Origin: an uncultured Rubrobacteraceae bacterium
Lineage (GTDB): Bacteria; Actinomycetota; Rubrobacteria; Rubrobacterales; Rubrobacteraceae
Length of the DNA stretch: 6,685 nucleotides
Assembly: GCA_902806015.1 (NCBI GenBank)
Contig: CADCUZ010000125.1
Span: 1-6,685 of the forward strand
Direction: 5' to 3'
Shown piece by piece: positions 1 to 4,953 of this stretch (positions within the stretch are counted from its first letter, which is position 1; every line of letters starts with the position of its first letter). The notes beneath the pieces are model-generated. The model saw nothing but the letters and a program-made list of their open reading frames with translations, did no database searches and was not told the DNA's origin. The position numbers were made by a program, and so were the translations under genes.

Positions 1-135
1 GTGGTGGCGTCGAAGTCGGTAGGGCTCTTCGATCTGGAGCCGTACCTGGGGCTGCTGACCGCGGTGGCGTACCTGTGGATTGGAACCATCCTGCTCAGGG
101 AGGCGTACGTCGACCCATCCCCTAAGACAACGTAA
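1..135 (+). CDS. C-terminal fragment of an unidentified membrane protein (5' truncated by window edge)
   Basis: Frame 1 is open from the first base to a TAA at 133-135 and gives 44 residues. They contain one clear hydrophobic stretch (about residues 14-33, including GLLTAVAYLWIGTILL), followed by a short polar tail (REAYVDPSPKTT). This looks like the last transmembrane helix and cytoplasmic tail of an integral membrane protein whose start lies upstream. GTG codons at positions 1 and 4 could be starts in principle, but with no upstream sequence a partial gene is more likely. Too little is present to name a family. It is followed by about 170 bases before the next gene, so it is probably a separate transcription unit. 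Confidence 0.5.
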   Translation: MVASKSVGLFDLEPYLGLLTAVAYLWIGTILLREAYVDPSPKTT

Positions 136-181
136 CCCGAGGGGCGTACCTGCAGACGCTGCCGCCAATTCCACGCGCCCC

Positions 182-198
182 CTCGCGGGCCTCGCGAG
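182..198. terminator. Possible weak hairpin after the membrane-protein fragment
   Basis: CTCGCG (182-187) and CGCGAG (193-198) form a 6-bp perfect stem with a 5-nt loop, about 50 bases after the upstream stop codon. There is no T-run after it, so it is at best a weak or factor-dependent terminator. Such short GC stems arise easily by chance in this composition. Confidence 0.2.
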
Positions 199-304
199 CA
201 TCCTCTCGCTGCGAACGTCGCTCGGGGCGTGCGCAGGATAGGCCCGAGTGGCATCATGCCGACAGGAAAAGGGCGACGAGGGCAACAAGCCGGAGGGCAT
301 CGGA

Positions 305-1126
305 ATGGGACGTTCGTCCGAACCGGAGGGTTACGTCCTGCGAGGCGGCCGAGCGGGGGCACAACGGCTCCGGCTGCTCAACCGGGTCAAGTGGCCGACC
401 ACGGAGCCGCTGCTAGGCGCGGCCGGCTTGCGGGCCGGCATGAGCTGCCTGGACGTGGGCTGCGGCGGCGGAGACGTGACGCTGAAGATGGCGGCCATCG
501 TCGGGGCCGAAGGCAACGTCGTGGGCGTCGACCGCGATGAGGCGATCCTGCGGCTGGCGGGGCAGGAGGCCGAGCGGCGAGGCTTGTCGGTGACCTTCCG
601 CCGGCTGGACGCCGAGGGGCTGACCGAGCAGTCGGCCTACGACCTGGTGTTCGCGCGCTACCTCTTATCGCACCTGCCCCGCCCGCAGCGGGCCGTCGAG
701 GCGATGGTGCGGGCCCTGCGCCCCGGCGGCCGCTTGGTCCTCGAGGACGTCTTCTTCCCCGGCCACGTCTGCTACCCTGCCAACGCCGCCTTCGCCCGCT
801 ACCTGGAAATCTACCAGGATGTCGCCAGGACGAAGGAGGGAGGGGACGCGGCGATCGGGCCGCGTCTGCTGGGGTTGGCATTGGAGGCCGGGCTGGTAGA
901 GGCGCGTGTCGGGCTGGTCGTGCCCACCTTCCGCGACGGCGAGGGCAAGCGGGTGGCGCAAGTTACGATGGAGCACATACGGGAGGCGGCTGTGGGCACC
1001 GGGTCGGCCACCGAGGACGAGGTGGACGACATCGTCGCTGAGCTGGGCAGGTTCGCCGATGACGAGCGGACGCTGATGAGCATAGCCCCCACCTTCCAGG
1101 TGTGGGGTCGCAAAGCCGGTGCGTGA
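305..1126 (+). CDS. Class I SAM-dependent methyltransferase
   Basis: This 273-residue protein has a Rossmann-type methyltransferase fold. SAM-binding motif I is LDVGCGGG (about residues 49-56). The acidic end of strand beta-2 is in VGVDRD (73-78). The motif IV-like region is YDLVFARYLLSHL (112-124), followed by LRPGG before strand beta-5 (138-142). This order is that of the UbiE/Methyltransf_25-like group, which methylates small molecules; the substrate cannot be read from the sequence. The N-terminus (YVLRGGRAGAQRLRLL) resembles actinobacterial stand-alone methyltransferases. I chose the ATG at 305 because GGAGG at 292-296 lies 8 nt upstream. An in-frame ATG at 248 lacks a good ribosome site and would add 19 uncharacteristic residues. 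It converges with the HxlR side and is probably not part of the operon further right. Confidence 0.88.
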   Translation: MGRSSEPEGYVLRGGRAGAQRLRLLNRVKWPTTEPLLGAAGLRAGMSCLDVGCGGGDVTLKMAAIVGAEGNVVGVDRDEAILRLAGQEAERRGLSVTFRRLDAEGLTEQSAYDLVFARYLLSHLPRPQRAVEAMVRALRPGGRLVLEDVFFPGHVCYPANAAFARYLEIYQDVARTKEGGDAAIGPRLLGLALEAGLVEARVGLVVPTFRDGEGKRVAQVTMEHIREAAVGTGSATEDEVDDIVAELGRFADDERTLMSIAPTFQVWGRKAGA

Positions 1127-1160
1127 GACCCACCTCGTGGCGCCGCGCATCGTGGGTCTC
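1124..1160. terminator. Inverted repeat at the methyltransferase stop codon, possible terminator
   Basis: GAGACCCAC (1125-1133) and GTGGGTCTC (1152-1160) are perfect 9-base inverted arms around an 18-nt loop. The left arm begins inside the TGA stop (1124-1126), and a T-G wobble could extend the stem by one pair. There is no T-tract on either strand, so it is not a canonical intrinsic terminator. Its place between the methyltransferase and the convergent dihydrofolate-reductase-like remnant suits a bidirectional transcription barrier or 3'-end stabiliser. Confidence 0.4.
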
Positions 1161-1182
1161 GGACGTGACTCCGTGGCTTCCC

Positions 1183-1205
1183 TAATGCAATCGGTAATGC
1201 GATCG
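1183..1205. repeat. Short tandem direct repeat, 11-base unit
   Basis: TAATGCAATCG (1183-1193) and TAATGCGATCG (1195-1205) match at 10 of 11 positions and are separated by one base. The pair sits in the short gap between the two convergent genes. It is notably less GC-rich than its surroundings. No function is evident. Confidence 0.4.
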
Positions 1206-1225
1206 AGGACCTAAGTGACCGGTGA

Positions 1226-1420
1226 TTATTGGCGATCCGGTTCATAAACGAGCGCCACAACGCCTGAGCTGAACGACTGTGATCCCAGAAGCTTCAACGT
1301 CGCGGGGATGCCCTCTTCGAACAGGCGCTTGCCTTTGCCCACAACCACCGGGTAGACCAGAAGCCGGTAGCGATCCACAAGATCGTGCCGCATGAGCGTT
1401 TGCACCGGCGTGCCGCGCGG
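1226..1420 (-). pseudogene. Truncated RibD_C / dihydrofolate-reductase-like protein, C-terminal remnant
   Basis: On the minus strand, the frame ending in TAA at 1228-1226 reads GTPVQTLMRHDLVDRYRLLV, then YPVVVGKGKRLFEEGIP, then LKLLGSQSFSSGVVALVYEP and a short end. This matches the conserved C-terminus of RibD_C-type 'dihydrofolate reductase family' proteins: the HDLVDxYRLxVYPVVxGxGKRLF block and the final FSSGVV strand. The family is usually about 180-200 residues, but only about 60 are recognisable. The N-terminal nucleotide-binding half is absent, similarity fades near 1420, and an in-frame TGA lies at 1459-1457. No good start or ribosome site precedes it; an ATG at 1393 would give only 55 residues. 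It lies downstream of and codirectional with the HxlR gene, so it was perhaps once cotranscribed with it. I read it as a deletion-truncated relic. Confidence 0.75.
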
Positions 1421-1527
1421 TTGGCGGCACGCCGCAGCGGCGACGCCTCGCCCGGGTCATCAGCGAGCCGACGGAACCCGAACGCCGCGGCCGAGTCCGT
1501 CGCAAGCCCGCCGGTTCCCGGCCTCCT

Positions 1528-1950
1528 TCAGCCGGTCCCCGCCCCCTTGGGGCGCCCGGTCGGCGGGCAGCGGAAGGGTTCCGCGCCCGCCCGCCGCCGC
1601 GCCTCCTCCACCTCCGGCAGGCGCCGCTCTGACCACCGGCAGATGGCCTCCAAAAGGGGCTGCAGCGATCTACCGAGGGGGGTCAGCGAGTACTCGACCT
1701 TCGGCGGGACTACTGGGTAGACCTCCCGCTCCACGAGGCCGTTGTGCTCGAGGTTCCTCAGGGTCTGGATGAGCATCTTCTGGGAGATCCCCTCCAGCTC
1801 ACGCCTGAGCTCCCCGTGACGCTTCGTCTCCCCCTTGAGCGCCATAACCACCAGCGGGCCCCATCTTCCCGAGACCACCTCGAAAATCCTCCTGGCGCCA
1901 CACCCCGGGTCCAGGACGCAGTGCGAGTGGGCTTCTCTTGTTTTGTCCAC
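1528..1950 (-). CDS. HxlR-family winged-helix transcriptional regulator
   Basis: This 140-residue protein carries the HxlR domain at about residues 18-110. The core is RRIFEVVSGRWGPLVVMALK, then the recognition region GISQKMLIQTLRNLEHNGLV, then the wing and YSLTPLGRSL. HxlR proteins bind inverted repeats as dimers and commonly control divergent oxidoreductase or efflux genes; some (YodB, HypR, QorR) sense electrophiles or oxidants through N-terminal cysteines. Cys11 and Cys17 lie just ahead of the domain and Cys104 is in the last helix, so redox sensing is possible but unproven. The start is GTG at 1950-1948, preceded by GAGGAGG with only about 3 nt spacing. The C-terminal 30 residues form an Arg/Pro/Gly-rich tail longer than usual for the family. 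The gene is divergent from the four-gene operon, its probable target. Confidence 0.92.
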   Translation of the reverse strand: MDKTREAHSHCVLDPGCGARRIFEVVSGRWGPLVVMALKGETKRHGELRRELEGISQKMLIQTLRNLEHNGLVEREVYPVVPPKVEYSLTPLGRSLQPLLEAICRWSERRLPEVEEARRRAGAEPFRCPPTGRPKGAGTG

Positions 1951-1962
1951 GATCCTCCTCGG

Positions 1963-2028
1963 TTACTTGCGGGTAAGTATGGCACTTTTGGGTGCGTACT
2001 TGTGGGTGGGTGCAGGCAAAAGTACCAT
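1963..2028. promoter_or_regulatory. Divergent promoter/operator with repeated ACTT/AAGT half-sites
   Basis: The 118-bp gap between the divergent HxlR and PPOX genes holds an ordered set of repeats. TACTT (1964-1968) and AAGTA (1975-1979) form a perfect 5-6-5 inverted repeat just upstream of the HxlR gene. Related direct repeats ACTTGCGGGTA, ACTTTTGGGTG and ACTTGTGGGTG start at 1965, 1984 and 1998. ACTTTTG (1984-1990) is complementary to CAAAAGT (2017-2023), and TACTT (1997-2001) to AAGTA (2020-2024). A candidate plus-strand promoter is TTGTGG (2000-2005), 17 nt, TACCAT (2023-2028), whose hexamers overlap that last pair of half-sites. Binding there would block RNA polymerase. Assignment to HxlR is inferred from position and symmetry. 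No convincing minus-strand promoter was found. Confidence 0.6.
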
Positions 2029-2068
2029 CCTTCGGAGGGCCGGGGAAGCTTTTTTGGGAGGAGGACGC

Positions 2069-2524
2069 GTGCCGAGAAAGATGACCGAGCAAGAGCGGCA
2101 GGGGTTCCTCGCCGAGCCGCGCGTCGGCGTGCTCAGCGTCGCCAGCGACGACGACCGCCCGCCTTTGACCGTGCCGCTCTGGTACGGCTACGAGCCCGGC
2201 GGTGACCTCACCTTCTTTACCGGGACGCAGGGACGCAGGGCCCGCAAGACGGGGCTGATCGAGAAGGCGGGCGTGCTGAGCCTCTCGGTGCAGCGGGAGG
2301 AATTTCCGTACAAGCACGTCACCGTGGAGTGCACCGTCGTCGGCACCGAACGGCCGCCGTCGGCCGAAGCGATGCTGGCCGTGGCCCGTCGCTACCTGCC
2401 CGAGGAGGCGGCTCGGGGGCTCGTCGCGTCGGAGCTGACGGACCCCTCGCCCGAGCTGGTGCTGTTCAGGGTCCGACCAGAGCGTTGGCTGACCGCCGAC
2501 TTCGCCGCAGAGGACCAGAGGTGA
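2069..2524 (+). CDS. Pyridoxamine 5'-phosphate oxidase-like split-barrel protein (FMN- or F420-binding)
   Basis: This 151-residue protein fits the small PPOX/Rv1155-like split-barrel family. It has an N-terminal FLAEPRVGVLSV strand (about 13-24). The conserved VPLWYGYEPGGDLTFFTG strand pair follows (35-52). A basic cofactor-phosphate region, RARKTGLI (57-64), comes next, then VLSLSVQREEFPYKHVTVEC (69-88). Members are soluble homodimers that use FMN, F420 or haem; the sequence alone does not decide which. The GTG start at 2069 is chosen because GGGAGGAGGA (2056-2065) sits just before it and the family typically begins MPRKM. An in-frame open stretch reaches upstream to 1835, but it crosses the operator and overlaps the HxlR gene. 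It is the first gene of the operon, 37 nt before the alpha/beta-hydrolase-fold gene. Its role may be reduction or oxidation of the compound handled by the cluster (inference). Confidence 0.85.
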   Translation: MPRKMTEQERQGFLAEPRVGVLSVASDDDRPPLTVPLWYGYEPGGDLTFFTGTQGRRARKTGLIEKAGVLSLSVQREEFPYKHVTVECTVVGTERPPSAEAMLAVARRYLPEEAARGLVASELTDPSPELVLFRVRPERWLTADFAAEDQR

Positions 2525-2561
2525 GACAAAAGGCCGCGTTCGCCGCACCGGAGGAGGAGAA

Positions 2562-3284
2562 GTGAGCAGTTTCGTCTTGATCCCGGGGGCCTGGATGGGA
2601 GCCTGGGCGTGGGAACCGGTGACCCGCGGGCTGCGCGAGATCGGGCACGACGTCCACCCGGTCACGCTCACTGGGCTTGCCGACGGGGAGGCCGACGTCT
2701 CGGGCGTGGGGCTCTCTACCCACGTCGACGACGTCGTGTCCGTTCTCGAAGAACGCGACCTGCACGACGCCATCGTGGTCGGCCACCTCTACGGGGGGAT
2801 CGTCGCCGGCCAGGTCGCCGACCGCGCGCCGGAGCGCGTCGCGCGCACCGTGTTCGTGGAGGCGTTCTTGCCGAGGGACGGGAGGGCGATGCTGGACTCC
2901 ATCTCCGAGGAGGGGCGCGAGGAAGAGCTCAGGCAGATCGCCGAGAACCGCGGGCGCTGGCCGGCCCCGACCTTCGACGAGGTGGCGCACGGCAACGGCA
3001 TGTCGGCCGAGCAGGCGCGGTGGCTTTCCGAGCGATTCGTTGGGCATCCTGGGCGCACGATCTCGGAACCCGCCGCCTTGGCCAGGCCGCTGGCGGGGCA
3101 GCGGGCGACGTACATCGCGTGCACGATGGGGGGCCACTGGAGGTCGGGGGAAGTCGCGGCGATGCGGGAGGAGCCGACGTGGGCTTTCCGTACCCTGGAG
3201 ACGGGCCACTGGCCCATGGTTTCGGACCCCGAAGGGCTCGTCGCCTTGCTCGCCGAAATCGGGGACGAGCACGGCCGGTCGTGA
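2562..3284 (+). CDS. Alpha/beta-hydrolase-fold protein with substituted nucleophile (GHLYGG)
   Basis: This 240-residue protein resembles the small-esterase/hydroxynitrile-lyase-like branch of the alpha/beta-hydrolase superfamily. It starts with the SFVLIPGAWMGAWAWEPV strand-loop that supplies the oxyanion hole (3-20), then THVDDVVSVLEERDLHDAIVVGH. The nucleophile elbow, normally GHSYGG, reads GHLYGG here, with Leu76 (CTC, 2787-2789) replacing Ser. The catalytic His is kept as His216 in ETGHWPM. By eye, the loop that carries the acid in the plant HNL/MES relatives is TMGG (188-191), with no Asp. The protein is full length with an intact frame, so it is not an obvious pseudogene; it may be a non-hydrolytic enzyme, binding protein or pseudoenzyme. 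Its GTG start follows GAGGAGGAG (2551-2559), and it lies 22 nt before the exporter gene. Confidence 0.85.
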   Translation: MSSFVLIPGAWMGAWAWEPVTRGLREIGHDVHPVTLTGLADGEADVSGVGLSTHVDDVVSVLEERDLHDAIVVGHLYGGIVAGQVADRAPERVARTVFVEAFLPRDGRAMLDSISEEGREEELRQIAENRGRWPAPTFDEVAHGNGMSAEQARWLSERFVGHPGRTISEPAALARPLAGQRATYIACTMGGHWRSGEVAAMREEPTWAFRTLETGHWPMVSDPEGLVALLAEIGDEHGRS

Positions 3285-3306
3285 AGTTGCGGGCAAAGGA
3301 CTCTAG

Positions 3307-4953
3307 ATGAACGCGAACGCTGTCCCGCGGTCCGGACGTCGCGAGTGGATAGGGCTCGCCGTGATAGCCCTCCCATGCTTGCTGGTCACCATGGACCTGA
3401 CCGTGCTCTACCTGGCGGCGCCGGCCCTCAGCGCGGACCTCGAGCCCACGAGCACCCAGCTGCTGTGGATCCTCGACGTCTACGGGTTCCTGATCGCCGG
3501 GTCGCTGGTCACGATGGGCACGTTGGGCGACCGGATCGGGCGCAGGCGCTTGCTCCTTATCGGGGCGGCCGCCTTCGGCGCCGCCTCGCTGCTCGCGGCG
3601 TTTTCGAGGAGCGCCGAGATGCTGATCGCCGCCCGCGCGCTGCTCGGGCTCGCCGGTGCCACCCTCGCCCCCTCCACCCTGGCCCTGATCCGGAACATGT
3701 TCGAAGACCCCCAGCAGCGCGCGCTCGCCGTAGGGATCTGGGTGACGAGCTTTTCGGCGGGCGCCGTGGTCGGTCCCCTGGTCGGCGGGGTGCTCCTCCA
3801 GTTCTTCCCCTGGGGCTCGGTGTTCTTGCTCGCCGTGCCGGTGATGGTGATGCTGCTCCTGCTGGGGCCCGTGCTGCTTCCGGAGTACCGGGACCCCGGG
3901 GCCGGGCGGCCGGACCTCTTCAGCGCGGGGCTCTCTTTGATCTCCGTGCTGGCCGTGATCTACGGCCTCAAGCAGGTCGCCGAGGACGGGCCGGGATTGC
4001 CGTCGCTGCTTTCCGTCGCCACCGGGCTCGCCGTCTGCGCCGTCTTCGTGCGCAGGCAGCACGGGCTTGCCGATCCCCTCATCGACCTGCGCCTCTTCCG
4101 GGCTCCCGCCTTCGGCGCTTCGCTGGCCGCGATCGCGATCGCGATGATCGTGATGAGTGGAACCTTCCTGTTCACGGCGCAGTACCTGCAGCTCGCGCTC
4201 GGGCTGTCGCCGCTTCTGGCGGGACTTTGGACGGTGCCGCAGTTCTTGGGGCTCATCGTCGGCTCCATGCTGGCGCCGCTTATCGCGCGCCGGGCCCGCC
4301 CGGCCTTCGTCGTGGGCGCCGGCCTCGCCCTCTCGGCCCTCGGGTTCGGGATGCTCACGCAGGTCGACGCGACCTCCGGGCTTGCCGTCCTCGTGGCCGG
4401 GTCCGTCGTCTTGTCGCTGGGCCTCGCCCCGGTGTTCGCGCTGGGTACCGACATGATCGTGGGGGCGGCCCCGGCGGAGAAGGCCGGCGCCGCATCGGCG
4501 ATTTCGGAGACCGGCAACGAGCTCGGCGGGGCCCTGGGGATCGCGATACTCGGCAGCGTCGGCACGGCCGTCTACCGTAGCCGCGTGTCAGAGGCCGTCC
4601 CGAGCGGCGTCCCGAGCGGCGCGGCGGACGCCGCTCGGGACACCCTGGGCGCCGCCGTCGCCGCGGCCGAGGGCTTGCCCGACCGGCTCGGCTCGGCGCT
4701 GCTGGGCGCGTCCCGCGAGGCCTTCGCGGAGGCGCTGCACCTGACCGCCGCCACGAGCGCCGCCGTCGTCTTGGGCATGGCGGTGGTCGCCGCGGTGGTG
4801 CTCCGGCACGCGCACGCGGGCTTCGAACCGGAAGGGGAGGCGGGCCTAGTGACAGATGGTGGATCTCCGCCCGCGCCGGGCGTCGGACGAACCCTGGAGA
4901 GCAACGCCGTCGAAGCTTCGGATGGCTGCGGGCTGGGGGGGGACGGTTCGTGA
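3307..4953 (+). CDS. MFS drug:H+ antiporter, DHA2 family (14 TM)
   Basis: This 548-residue inner-membrane exporter shows the DHA2 (QacA/SmvA/LfrA-like) signatures. Motif D1-like MDLTVLYLAAPAL with Asp30 is in TM1. Motif A-like GTLGDRIGRRR (71-81) lies between TM2 and TM3. The antiporter motif C-like AGAVVGPLVGGVLL (151-164) is in TM5. About 14 hydrophobic segments are present, the last at roughly 481-500. It probably pumps a hydrophobic or cationic compound out in exchange for protons. A long loop before TM14 (about 425-478) is rich in Ala, Gly and Ser, and its gene segment encodes a 13-bp hairpin. A polar C-terminal tail of about 48 residues extends past TM14. The ATG start has AAAGGA 6 nt upstream. 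The stop codon overlaps the GTG of the oxidoreductase gene (GTGA), indicating translational coupling. Confidence 0.92.
   Translation: MNANAVPRSGRREWIGLAVIALPCLLVTMDLTVLYLAAPALSADLEPTSTQLLWILDVYGFLIAGSLVTMGTLGDRIGRRRLLLIGAAAFGAASLLAAFSRSAEMLIAARALLGLAGATLAPSTLALIRNMFEDPQQRALAVGIWVTSFSAGAVVGPLVGGVLLQFFPWGSVFLLAVPVMVMLLLLGPVLLPEYRDPGAGRPDLFSAGLSLISVLAVIYGLKQVAEDGPGLPSLLSVATGLAVCAVFVRRQHGLADPLIDLRLFRAPAFGASLAAIAIAMIVMSGTFLFTAQYLQLALGLSPLLAGLWTVPQFLGLIVGSMLAPLIARRARPAFVVGAGLALSALGFGMLTQVDATSGLAVLVAGSVVLSLGLAPVFALGTDMIVGAAPAEKAGAASAISETGNELGGALGIAILGSVGTAVYRSRVSEAVPSGVPSGAADAARDTLGAAVAAAEGLPDRLGSALLGASREAFAEALHLTAATSAAVVLGMAVVAAVVLRHAHAGFEPEGEAGLVTDGGSPPAPGVGRTLESNAVEASDGCGLGGDGS
4609..4641. repeat. 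Perfect 13-bp inverted repeat with adjacent tandem copy, inside the MFS gene
   Basis: GTCCCGAGCGGC occurs twice in tandem (4597-4608 and 4609-4620). Its exact reverse complement, GCCGCTCGGGAC, follows at 4630-4641. With one more inner pair (4621 with 4629), the second copy and the inverted copy form a 13-bp uninterrupted stem with a 7-nt loop. The first copy offers an alternative pairing. In the protein the tandem copies encode VPSGVPSG, in the loop before TM14. Confidence 0.7.

Noticed and set aside
248..304. Earlier ATG for the methyltransferase
   Set aside because: No good ribosome site and no family-like residues before 305, whereas GGAGG precedes the ATG at 305 at good spacing.
1385..1772. 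Two overlapping plus-strand open frames opposite the HxlR gene
   Set aside because: Arg/Pro/Ala-rich translations antisense to the HxlR gene and the DHFR-like remnant; no ribosome sites or domains.
2029..2056. Small CCT-TCGG-AGG stem plus a T6 run upstream of the PPOX gene as an attenuator
   Set aside because: The stem is only 3-4 bp and the T-run is about a dozen bases away from it, so it does not form a standard terminator.
1835..2068. Upstream extension of the PPOX-like frame
   Set aside because: It overlaps the HxlR gene and the operator repeats. The GTG at 2069 has a strong ribosome site and matches the family's usual N-terminus.
2466..3296. Long minus-strand open frame (276 codons) opposite the alpha/beta-fold gene
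   Set aside because: Arg/Pro/Gly-rich translation without domains, antisense to a well-supported gene with a good ribosome site; typical GC-driven shadow.
2929..4062. Long minus-strand open frame (377 codons) across the alpha/beta-fold and MFS genes
   Set aside because: Low-complexity His/Gln/Gly-rich translation spanning two real genes; no family features.
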